Source of the DNA: a virus
IMG/VR virus record: IMGVR_UViG_3300025769_000961
Coordinates: 1 to 21,947 of that record
Strand: one strand, 5' to 3'
DNA: 21,947 nucleotides
Under the pieces are notes generated by a model that was given only the letters and a program-made list of their open reading frames with translations, did no database searches and had not been told where the DNA came from. Position numbers and translations under genes: made by a program. Shown here one piece after another: positions 7,132 to 14,894 of this stretch. The number at the start of each line of letters is the position of its first letter. Position 1 is the first letter of the stretch.

Positions 7132-9237
7132 ATGGGTAAACCTAGAGATTTAGCAAACGTAGTTGCTACTGGAAATATATTAGCTGACGGTGCAGTAGCT
7201 CCTGCTGAATTGACAGGTGTTACATCTACAGCAGCAGAGATAAACATACTAGATGGAGTAACTGCAACTGCAGCAGAGTTAAACATCATGGATGGTGTAA
7301 CTGCTACCACTGCAGAACTTAACCATGTAGACGGTGTTACATCTAATGTGCAAACACAGATGGATACTAAAGCACCTGTAGCTGATCCTACGTTTACTGG
7401 CACTGTTACTGGTCCTACTATTAATGCTTCTACAGCTTTACAGATAGGCGGTACAGCAATTACAGCTACGGCTGCAGAGTTAAACAAGATGGATGGTGTA
7501 ACTGTCAGTGCGTCTGACATAAACTCTGTGACTTCAAAATCTCCTACTGCTGATCCTACATTTACTGGTACTCTAGCTGCACCTACTATTAATGCTTCTA
7601 CTAAATTGCAAGTAAATGGCACAGATGTAATTACCAATGCTAGACAACTTAGTAATATTGCTAGTGTAGATGCTACAACTGCTGCTGCAATTACAACGGC
7701 AGGAGTTGGTGGTGCTAATTCATTTGACGCCACTGCATCAGGTGCTTTAGCAAATGGTGACCCTGTTATACTCAATGCAAATGGTACGGTAAGCAAACCT
7801 GCCGTTACTCAAAGTGTAAATGATCCTGCAACATTAGGTTATACCAACGCAACATTATTTAATAGTCAAGGTACATCAAGCGTAAGTGCAGCTTACAATT
7901 CTGCTTCAAGTGGAAATGGCAAGGGTGCATTTATGATTGTATTTAAAGATACATCTGACGGTAATCAGTTTAAAGGTAATACAATGACAATTCGCAGCGA
8001 TGGCGAATTAAATGTTGAAGGTGAGTTTACTATAGATAGTGTACAAGCACAAAATGATGATGACGCTGACATTGTTTATGACCCAAACCAAAATAAGTTT
8101 TTAGTTGTTTATACTAGAGGTACTTATATGGATGTTAAAGTCAGAAGATTAGAAGGTGATAATGCAAGCAATCCAAGAAGTTATTCAGTTGGAGCTTTTA
8201 GTACGATTGCTCAAGTAAGTTCTGGCGAAGGTCACAGAAGACCTAGAATTGCTACTAATGGTAGCGGTGGTTTTGTGTGTATATATTCAAAAGGAAGTGG
8301 TTCCGAATTATATTGTAAAGGTTTTACTGATATCGGAGGCTCTATGACATTTGGGAGTGAAACCCAAATATCAAACAATACAGTTTCTCAAGCTAGTTTA
8401 GTTTATGATAGTGCTAGTTCAAAATTTGTTGCATCATTTATTGAAACTGGAGATAGTGGTAAAATAAAAACTAATGCTATTGGTTTAAGTGGCACATCTG
8501 CATCAGCCGCTTCAAGTCAAGCTGTTAGTGGTGTTACCAGTAGCAGTACTTATTTAAGTGCTGTTTACACTACGGGTGGTAAAGTTGTTTTAGCTTTTAG
8601 AGATAGTAGTAATAGTAGTTATGGCTCAACAGTAGTTGCCACTTATAATTCAAGTAGTAATTCTTATACCTATGGTTCTGTGCAAGTTTTCAATGCTGCA
8701 AACTCGCAATACCCTTCTATAGGATATGATAGCAATTTAAATAGGGTAGCTATTTTTTATAAGGATGGAGGTAATAGCGGTCTTGCTTCTCTTAAACATG
8801 CCTCTGTGGGAACTAACTCTTTAACATTTCAATCTAACGCAGCAAAAGTATTAAGCAGCGCAGGAGACACTGTAGATAGAAAAAGTGAAAGACTTCCTTT
8901 CAGTGGAATAAATATGGGTAATGGTTATGATGATAATAAAATACTTGTTCCTTGGGTAAATACTAACCCTCAAGGCAGAGTAAATGTTGCAAATTTAGGT
9001 TCATCATCGACAAGTCTTACAGCAACAAACTATATTGGTATAGCTGATGCTGCTTATTCTGATGGTGCAACAGCAACTGTTCAAACTCAAGGTGCGATAG
9101 ATGATGCTCAATCAAGTATGACAATTGGTGCAAAACAATATGTGCAAGGTGATGGAACAATAGCAGGTACGGCAGACACACCATCTGTTGAGGCAGGGTT
9201 AGCACTCTCAGCAACAAAGCTATTGGTCAAAGGTTAA
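7132..9237 (+). CDS. Tail fibre with repeat shaft and probable beta-propeller tip
   Basis: This 701-residue protein is probably a second receptor-binding fibre. Residues 1-28 form a short head. Residues 30-135 hold (A/S)E(L/I)NxxDGVT repeats interleaved with two DPTFTGTxxxPTINAST modules (81-107 and 136-163), homologous to those in the fibre at 3735. Residues 195-240 form a linker. Residues 255-622 contain seven blade-like repeats, each a hydrophobic strand pair of the type Y(D/N)xxxxKxxxxF/Y followed by a charged turn: about 255-285, 314-340, 371-398, 421-450, 474-505, 528-559 and 592-622. This suggests a seven-bladed propeller. The last 70 residues (YIGIADAAYSDGATATV, then a GTADTPSVEAGLALSAT end) are a common marine phage fibre C-terminus. 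There is a GAGG Shine-Dalgarno. The propeller is an inference from repeat pattern, and no sialidase Asp-box series is evident. Confidence 0.8.
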   Translation: MGKPRDLANVVATGNILADGAVAPAELTGVTSTAAEINILDGVTATAAELNIMDGVTATTAELNHVDGVTSNVQTQMDTKAPVADPTFTGTVTGPTINASTALQIGGTAITATAAELNKMDGVTVSASDINSVTSKSPTADPTFTGTLAAPTINASTKLQVNGTDVITNARQLSNIASVDATTAAAITTAGVGGANSFDATASGALANGDPVILNANGTVSKPAVTQSVNDPATLGYTNATLFNSQGTSSVSAAYNSASSGNGKGAFMIVFKDTSDGNQFKGNTMTIRSDGELNVEGEFTIDSVQAQNDDDADIVYDPNQNKFLVVYTRGTYMDVKVRRLEGDNASNPRSYSVGAFSTIAQVSSGEGHRRPRIATNGSGGFVCIYSKGSGSELYCKGFTDIGGSMTFGSETQISNNTVSQASLVYDSASSKFVASFIETGDSGKIKTNAIGLSGTSASAASSQAVSGVTSSSTYLSAVYTTGGKVVLAFRDSSNSSYGSTVVATYNSSSNSYTYGSVQVFNAANSQYPSIGYDSNLNRVAIFYKDGGNSGLASLKHASVGTNSLTFQSNAAKVLSSAGDTVDRKSERLPFSGINMGNGYDDNKILVPWVNTNPQGRVNVANLGSSSTSLTATNYIGIADAAYSDGATATVQTQGAIDDAQSSMTIGAKQYVQGDGTIAGTADTPSVEAGLALSATKLLVKG
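7219..7641 (+). repeat. AELNILDGVTAT fibre repeats, set 2
   Basis: Five DGVT-type or degenerate repeats and two FTGTxxxPTINAST modules, in frame within the propeller fibre. Homologous to the set at 3867-4127. The amino-acid sequence is conserved while synonymous sites differ widely, so the duplication is old or codon-diversified. Confidence 0.85.
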
Positions 9238-9491
9238 TGAACAACATCACCCTCACAATAGAACAGATAGAAGAGATGCTAGACAAAGCAGCTAGACGTG
9301 GAGCTAAAGAGGCACTACGTTCTATTGGGTTACTTGATGATGATGCACAAAAAGATATTATAGAAATGAGAAGTTTACTAGAAGCATGGCGTGATACACG
9401 TAAATCGTTCTGGTCAACTGTAGTTAAATTAGCCACTGTCGCACTGCTAACATTTATTGCAGGTGCAGTGTGGATGACAATGGGTAAATAA
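9237..9491 (+). CDS. DUF6127-like single-span membrane protein, possible holin
   Basis: This 84-residue protein has an amphipathic, charged N-terminal helix region (residues 5-57, EQIEEMLDKAARRGAKEAL). It is followed by a hydrophobic span at about 61-80 (TVVKLATVALLTFIAGAVWM) and a very short tail, so the bulk probably stays in the cytoplasm. Length and layout match DUF6127-type proteins as I recall them; these are small, with one C-terminal transmembrane helix. A single-span phage protein encoded beside tail genes is a holin candidate, but no endolysin gene is seen in this window to support that. Its ATG overlaps the preceding stop by one base (TAATG), with AAAGG just upstream, which indicates coupled translation with the fibre. 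A virion-associated membrane protein is the alternative. Confidence 0.65.
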   Translation: MNNITLTIEQIEEMLDKAARRGAKEALRSIGLLDDDAQKDIIEMRSLLEAWRDTRKSFWSTVVKLATVALLTFIAGAVWMTMGK

Positions 9492-9501
9492 GGAATAGAT
9501 T

Positions 9502-12500
9502 ATGGTTTATAGTTTTGGTAATACTCCTGTAGGAAATTTAAGTAACAGCACTACTGGCAGTGGCATGTCTTTTGGAAATACTCCTGTAGGAAATTTAAGT
9601 AATAGTAATACACAAGCACAAGATAATAATCCAAATGCAGGTGATGGTGGTGGTCCACCTAATACTACTGGAGCAAGCAGTGCATCTAGTTCTGCACCTG
9701 TAATAATAAATAATAACGATGACGATAATGATAACAATAATAATAATGACAACAATAACAACGATAACAACGAAAGTTCAACTACAACTACAGACACAAC
9801 TACAACTACAGAGCAAACAGGATTTACTCTAGACCCTGATTATGCTCAATATGTAGGACAAGGAACAGACCGTGTTGTAGATGGTATAGCAATACCTGAT
9901 TGGGTAGATAATGATTATTTAGATAGTTATGTTAATTCTGCTAAAAGCGGTAATCCACGCCCACCTAATACACGAGAAATGACTGAATTAATTACAGGTA
10001 TTCCTATTGAACAACTATATGCACAATTAGATGTTTCTCAATGGTCAAAATTTACAAATCTAAGCAGCAGTCTTTTATATGGTGTTGTAGGTAGTAACAC
10101 TGATACACGTGATTGGCAAGCTATTACAACAGCAGCTACAGACCCTACTACAGGGAGTATTGACGCAAACAAATTTGTTTCAGCTACACAAATTGCTACG
10201 TCACAAATGTATGGTGGTACAACCGTAGCTTACACATCTGGTAAGGATAAAAATGGTGATCCATTACCTCCTGCTTTATACGTTGTGGCTGCAGATGGGC
10301 GATTATTAACAAGTCTTTCTCCTAATGTTGATTCAATGACAACTACATTACAAAATTTTGGTGTACAAAATGTGTCTTGGGTTGATGATGTAAGTGCAAT
10401 TATGGGTAAGGATTTGGATCAATATAAATCTGCATTTGATAAATTAAAAGAAACATACAATCCTTTTAAAGATGTTACAGATTTATTTAATGTACAAGGG
10501 TTAACTACAGGGCTATCAAAATCTGGAGCTTCTGTCGTAACTAATGAAACTATTAGTGAAACAGGTGCAGGAACAGAAACTACACAGGTAGGTACAACAG
10601 GAACGCAAGTAACAGGACAAACAGGTGCAGAAAATATTGCAGGTACTTCTAATGTAGTTACAGCAGATATGACACAACAAACTTTACCTCAAACTGTGTC
10701 TTATTCGTTACCACAAGGTTATACTGGATCAGGTTATTTACCTAATACAATGGGTACAACTCAAACAGGTTTACCTACAATAACACCCATGACAGGAACA
10801 TTTACTAAACCTGCAGGTACAGGTATGATGACAGCTACACCAAGTCAACAATACACTGTAGGTAGTACAGCCCCTCAACAACAACAACAAGCAACTGCTA
10901 CACCACAATATGATGTACGCATGTATCGTAATAATGCAGGTATGACAACAAGTATAACATTTGTAAATGGTAAACCCCAAACACCAATTCCTTCTGGTTT
11001 TTATCCTGTAGGACAACAACCTGCAAATCAAACACCATTTGTGCCACAAGTTAATACAACACCTGCGCCTACAGTTACGCCTGTAACTGGCTATACTCCC
11101 CAGTTTAATATGGCGCAGGGTGGTATTGTACCTGAGTTACCTAGACCTTCAGGTAAAAAGTTTGGTGGATTTAAACCAGAGGCAGAAGAACGTATTGCAC
11201 AAAGCCTTGGCTATACAGGTGACATGGAAGAGTTTGATAAGTTCTTAGAAGAAAATCCTGAGAAAAAAGAAGAGATGGACAAGTACACTGAGACAGCTAA
11301 ACAAATGGCTGAAGGTGGAGCAGTTCTAAAAGCACAAAGCGGTGTAGATGTTACAGGTGCAGTTAATACTGGTAATGCAACAACAGTATCACTGCAACAG
11401 TACGATCCTCGTGCTCTTAATCAACAGTTTATTCCACAACAACCTAGTTTTACTGGGCAAGATATTACTCAAGTACAGGCAACATTAGCTAAGACCCCAG
11501 GATTACCTACAGGTGCAACTGTAGTTCCTGTTGGTACACAACTTGAAGCAGGTCAAATTGTATCACCTTATTCTGGTCAGGTAGCAGGTTCACTAGCACT
11601 ACCTACAGGTCTTGCCTCCACTGAGCAAGCTTTCTTGCCAACACAAACACCAACTACAATGATGTCTCCAATAGAGGCTTCAGGTGCAATAGCTGCAACA
11701 GCAAATCAAACACAAGCTGCACAGTTAAGTCAGATAGCTCAAATAAATGCTGCACAAAATGTGGGTACATCTGTATCTAATGTAGAAGCTGCTCAAGGTA
11801 CAGGTATATTAATGAACAATCCTGTACAAAGACAGATACAGGACGGTGAGCTTATATCTGGTGTAGCTAATGCGGAGACTGCAGCTAAATTTAATGAAGA
11901 AATACAGGCTGCAACTGCTACACCTACTAAGCAAGCTACTGTACAAGGGCAACTAGAAGGGTTGATGGCTCAATTTGAGGGTGGTAATACACCTGCATGG
12001 GCAGCAGGATCAATGAGAGCCGCTACAGCTACAATGGCTGCACGTGGATTAGGTGCATCTAGCTTGGCAGGTCAGGCTATTATACAGGCAGCTATGGAAG
12101 CTGCATTACCTATAGCACAAATGGACGCACAGGTAACTGCACAGTTTGAACAACAGAACTTGTCAAACAGACAACAACGTGCTATACTTGCTGCACAACA
12201 AAGAGCACAGTTCTTAGGTCAAGAGTTTGATCAAGGCTTTCAGGCACGTGTAGCTAACTCAGCACGTATTGGTGACATTGCAAATCAAAACTTTACAGCA
12301 GAGCAACAAGTAGCATTAGAGAACTCTCGTATAGCAAACACCATGAACCTCACTAACCTGTCTAACTCACAGGCTAGAGTAATGGCAGAAGCTGCTGCAT
12401 TAGCTAACATGGACATGGCTAATCTAAACAATAGACAACAAGCTGCTGTACAAAATGCACAGAACTTTTTACAGGCTGATCTAACTAATTTAAATAACAA

Positions 12501-13116
12501 ACAGTCTACAGAATTGTTTAAGGCTCAACAACGTATACAGTCTTTGTTTACAGATCAGGCCGCACTTAACGCTGCACAGCAATTTAATGCAACGTCACAA
12601 AACCAAACCGATCAGTTCTTTGCGCAGATGCAAAACCAGACTGCTCAGTTTAATGCATCACAGGCAAATGCACAGGCACAGTTTAATGCAGGTCAGGTTA
12701 ATGTTATTGAAAGATTTAATGCTGAAATAAATAATCAGCGTGATCAGTTTAATGCTACCAATAGATTAGTGGTTGATCAAGCTAATGCTCAATGGCGTAG
12801 ACAAATAGCTACAGCAGATACAGCAGCCGTAAATCGTGCTAATGAAATAAATGCACAGTCACTATTAGGATATTCACAACAAGCTTATAATAATCTGTGG
12901 CAGTTTTATAAAGATAATATGCATTGGGCATGGACATCTGCGGATAATGAGCGTGATAGATACGCAAGAATTGCTATAGCTCAACTGCAAGCAGACACTG
13001 AAAAAGAAATTGCAAACTTTAAAGCAGATGCAGAATTTTCAAGTGGCTTTGGTAGTTTAATTGGTAAGATACTGACCACAGATTTATCTGGATCGTTTTT
13101 AGGTGGTCTATTTTAA
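9502..13116 (+). CDS. Large Q/N/A-rich internal virion-type protein
   Basis: At 1204 residues this is probably a virion or ejected protein; no enzyme motif is seen. The N-terminus carries SFGNTPVGNLSNS twice (residues 4-16 and 23-35). A near-pure Asp/Asn tract (about 69-91) and a Thr-rich linker follow. Residues about 106-330 look like a folded domain. Residues 340-536 are Thr/Gln/Pro-rich and probably flexible. Residues 537-608 form a charged island bounded by MAQGGIV and MAEGGAV, with an acidic helix (EEFDKFLEENPEKKEEMDKY). Residues about 849-1110 are long Ala/Gln/Asn helical repeats, including several QFNA units. The C-terminus (SSGFGSLIGKILT, then GSFLGGLF) is Gly/hydrophobic and could touch a membrane. 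Proteins with the same QFNA repeats occur beside internal-core genes in marine phages. The AAGGAA before the ATG supports the start. Confidence 0.65.
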   Translation: MVYSFGNTPVGNLSNSTTGSGMSFGNTPVGNLSNSNTQAQDNNPNAGDGGGPPNTTGASSASSSAPVIINNNDDDNDNNNNNDNNNNDNNESSTTTTDTTTTTEQTGFTLDPDYAQYVGQGTDRVVDGIAIPDWVDNDYLDSYVNSAKSGNPRPPNTREMTELITGIPIEQLYAQLDVSQWSKFTNLSSSLLYGVVGSNTDTRDWQAITTAATDPTTGSIDANKFVSATQIATSQMYGGTTVAYTSGKDKNGDPLPPALYVVAADGRLLTSLSPNVDSMTTTLQNFGVQNVSWVDDVSAIMGKDLDQYKSAFDKLKETYNPFKDVTDLFNVQGLTTGLSKSGASVVTNETISETGAGTETTQVGTTGTQVTGQTGAENIAGTSNVVTADMTQQTLPQTVSYSLPQGYTGSGYLPNTMGTTQTGLPTITPMTGTFTKPAGTGMMTATPSQQYTVGSTAPQQQQQATATPQYDVRMYRNNAGMTTSITFVNGKPQTPIPSGFYPVGQQPANQTPFVPQVNTTPAPTVTPVTGYTPQFNMAQGGIVPELPRPSGKKFGGFKPEAEERIAQSLGYTGDMEEFDKFLEENPEKKEEMDKYTETAKQMAEGGAVLKAQSGVDVTGAVNTGNATTVSLQQYDPRALNQQFIPQQPSFTGQDITQVQATLAKTPGLPTGATVVPVGTQLEAGQIVSPYSGQVAGSLALPTGLASTEQAFLPTQTPTTMMSPIEASGAIAATANQTQAAQLSQIAQINAAQNVGTSVSNVEAAQGTGILMNNPVQRQIQDGELISGVANAETAAKFNEEIQAATATPTKQATVQGQLEGLMAQFEGGNTPAWAAGSMRAATATMAARGLGASSLAGQAIIQAAMEAALPIAQMDAQVTAQFEQQNLSNRQQRAILAAQQRAQFLGQEFDQGFQARVANSARIGDIANQNFTAEQQVALENSRIANTMNLTNLSNSQARVMAEAAALANMDMANLNNRQQAAVQNAQNFLQADLTNLNNKQSTELFKAQQRIQSLFTDQAALNAAQQFNATSQNQTDQFFAQMQNQTAQFNASQANAQAQFNAGQVNVIERFNAEINNQRDQFNATNRLVVDQANAQWRRQIATADTAAVNRANEINAQSLLGYSQQAYNNLWQFYKDNMHWAWTSADNERDRYARIAIAQLQADTEKEIANFKADAEFSSGFGSLIGKILTTDLSGSFLGGLF
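9511..9606 (+). repeat. Direct repeat encoding SFGNTPVGNLSNS twice
   Basis: Two 39-base units (9511-9549 and 9568-9606), 57 bases apart start to start, identical over a 26-base core. They encode the N-terminal tandem motif of the 1204-residue protein. Confidence 0.9.
9706..9774 (+). repeat. Asp/Asn-coding low-complexity tract
   Basis: An AAT/AAC/GAT/GAC codon run encodes about 21 consecutive Asp or Asn residues, followed by a Thr run. It is in frame and probably a disordered, acidic linker. Confidence 0.85.
12560..12766 (+). repeat. QFNA repeats in internal virion-type protein
   Basis: In-frame repeats of the form (Q/R/A)QFNAxxxNxxxQ recur about every 8-15 residues, with varying codons. They form the most regular part of a longer Ala/Gln/Asn-rich helical region (about 12046-12830). 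Confidence 0.75.
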
Positions 13117-13132
13117 TTATTAAGGAAATAAA

Positions 13133-13321
13133 ATGAACGTAGCAAAAGTAGCATATAAAAACTTAGAAATGTCTAAAGCAAAATCTGCTCCTAAAGGTGG
13201 GGGGTTGTTAGCTAGAGATGTTTCTGAAAATACAGACACTAAAAATTTAGAACCACGTAAGAGGGTGGCTATGTATGTTGCGGAACTACGCAAAGCAAGA
13301 CAAGGATTGAAAGATGGCTGA
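13133..13321 (+). CDS. Small basic unknown protein
   Basis: This 62-residue protein has a net positive charge (Lys/Arg-rich ends such as KAKSAPKGGG and LRKARQGLKDG) and no membrane span. I do not recognise a family. It is supported as real by an AAGGA Shine-Dalgarno about 7 bases before the ATG, by filling the gap between two virion genes, and by an 8-base ATGGCTGA overlap of its end with the next start, which is typical of translational coupling. The segment GGGLLAR resembles GGLMSRR at the end of the next protein. It is probably a minor virion or assembly protein encoded with the internal-core genes. Confidence 0.65.
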   Translation: MNVAKVAYKNLEMSKAKSAPKGGGLLARDVSENTDTKNLEPRKRVAMYVAELRKARQGLKDG

Positions 13322-13805
13322 TTTACCAGAAGTATTAATAGATGCACCGATTGCAGGTCAGTCTCTTACTTCAGAGGTAGGTGGATGGCCTTGGGAACAA
13401 CCTCCTCAGTATTCTACTGTGGAAGAAGCACTAGAGTTTTATGTACCCAGACTAACTGAACCTACATTACAGAATGAATTAATGGATGTAATAGAAATGG
13501 GTTTACCTTTGACTACAATTGCTAACTCTTTACAGCAAGGCGCAGTCATGCAGGGCAAACACAGTTTAGATGTAGGTATATTGGTGATGCCTGTGATTAT
13601 GGAAATGCTTGCATATCTTGCAGAAGAACGAGGTGTAAAGTTTAATATGGGAACTAATGTAGAGGTAGACGATAGTCCTTCTGGTGTTGCAGTTAAACTA
13701 GCTCTTAAAAAATTAAAGGCTAAAGAAGGTGAACCTGAAGAAGAGCCTGAAGAAGAAATAGTAGAAGAACCTACAGGTGGGTTGATGTCTAGGAGAACGG
13801 TATAA
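13314..13805 (+). CDS. Conserved marine-phage virion-associated protein, unknown role
   Basis: This 163-residue protein opens with a proline-rich N-terminus (residues 9-32, IDAPIAGQSLT followed by WPWEQPPQY), then a helical core (35-108) of amphipathic helices (TVEEALEFYVPRL, LMDVIEMGLPLTTIANSLQ, VMPVIMEMLAYLAEE). It ends in a strongly acidic tail (138-152) and GGLMSRR. The APIxGQSLT/PWExPP/TVEEAL layout matches small proteins I recall next to internal-core genes of marine podovirus-like phages, where no function is assigned. The acidic tail suggests it binds a basic partner or acts as an assembly chaperone, which is an inference. An AAGGA Shine-Dalgarno lies in the upstream gene, and its stop overlaps the next ATG by one base. 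Confidence 0.7.
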   Translation: MADLPEVLIDAPIAGQSLTSEVGGWPWEQPPQYSTVEEALEFYVPRLTEPTLQNELMDVIEMGLPLTTIANSLQQGAVMQGKHSLDVGILVMPVIMEMLAYLAEERGVKFNMGTNVEVDDSPSGVAVKLALKKLKAKEGEPEEEPEEEIVEEPTGGLMSRRTV

Positions 13806-14893
13806 TGGGTTTTAATCTTGGTGCATTTATTGGTGGTATGTCACGTCAGATAGTCTCTGACATTGAGGCAGATGAAGCGTATGATCAACAGCTAGGCTTG
13901 TTTAGAGAAAAACAAAACATACTTAGTAGTAATGAAATAGAAAAAGAACGAAGGCTAAAAGATTTAGAACTTCAAAATAAAATAAAGTCATTAAAGTTTG
14001 CAGGGTATGATGATGCACGTGCTTCACAAATTGCAATGTCAGGTGACTATGCAGTTGAAAGATCATTAGCTGTAGCTGAAAAAGTTAGTCAGGTTGGTGG
14101 TGATGTTAATACTTACTACAAACTTGCAGATAATTCACCAGAAAACATGGACGCTTTAGAAAGTGAGATAGAAGGTATAACAGGTACAGCTAAAAAGGTA
14201 TCTACTGGTGTTGCAGGTTTTGATCCTGAAATGATGGCTGACCTTTATGAAAAACCAAAAGAGGTTGACGGTTCTTATGGCGCAGCAATAGCTAGAGTAA
14301 GTCAAGAGCAAGCATTACTTGATCCGTCCTCAAAAGAATGGGCTAGTTTAGAAGAAAAAAGACAACAGTATTTAAAAGACCTGTCTGAATTAAAACAGGC
14401 AGAGTTAAAAAAGGACGGTACAGTTACACCTTCTTTTGATGTGAATACAATTGAGCCTGTAGTAAACTCAGTACAACGCAGAAAAATGAGTAAGTTAAAA
14501 ATACAGGTAGACTTTAAAACTGGTCTTGAAAAAAGAATGTCAGGTGATGAGGGTAGATATGGTGTTGCCCTACTGCAAACAGTAAATGAACTACAAGGTA
14601 CGTATGGAAATTTAAATGACGCTTTGATGACAGATAAAATTGCGTACAAGCGACAAGAAGCTATGGAAGAATTAAAACAGTATGCGTTAAATCAATCTAA
14701 CTCGTATGCTAAAAATCCAAAAATGCAAACGGCTGTTAAGGTAGCGTCAAGCGATACAGAGTTTATGGAAAATATATTAAAAGGAGAGTACAAAGCAGGA
14801 GATGTAGTTCAGTACACAGATACTAACGGTCAACTGCAGATATTTGTATACACAGGTATAGAAGGTGATGACATAGTCGTAGGTATAAACTAG
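13805..14893 (+). CDS. Internal virion-type protein
   Basis: This 362-residue protein starts with a short Gly/hydrophobic segment (MGFNLGAFIGGMSRQI) of the kind seen in phage proteins that enter or cross the host envelope. Residues about 20-66 form a charged, probable coiled-coil helix (EKERRLKDLELQNKIKSLK). The middle is mostly helical. The last 45 residues (AGDVVQYTDTNGQLQIFVYTGIEGDDIVVGI) look like a small beta-barrel or SH3-like domain. No catalytic motif is visible. Its start overlaps the previous stop (TAATG) and an AGGAG lies upstream. Placed directly before the largest protein, it resembles the set of T7-style internal core proteins that are ejected with the DNA. The sequence is not recognisably similar to T7 gp14 or gp15, so this rests on context. 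Confidence 0.6.
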   Translation: MGFNLGAFIGGMSRQIVSDIEADEAYDQQLGLFREKQNILSSNEIEKERRLKDLELQNKIKSLKFAGYDDARASQIAMSGDYAVERSLAVAEKVSQVGGDVNTYYKLADNSPENMDALESEIEGITGTAKKVSTGVAGFDPEMMADLYEKPKEVDGSYGAAIARVSQEQALLDPSSKEWASLEEKRQQYLKDLSELKQAELKKDGTVTPSFDVNTIEPVVNSVQRRKMSKLKIQVDFKTGLEKRMSGDEGRYGVALLQTVNELQGTYGNLNDALMTDKIAYKRQEAMEELKQYALNQSNSYAKNPKMQTAVKVASSDTEFMENILKGEYKAGDVVQYTDTNGQLQIFVYTGIEGDDIVVGIN

Positions 14894-14894
14894 T

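Noticed and set aside
7080-7796. 238-residue minus-strand open frame opposite the second fibre
   Set aside because: Again antisense to DGVT/FTGT repeats, with Ala/Val/Pro-biased composition. The sense gene has clear homologous modules and a Shine-Dalgarno.
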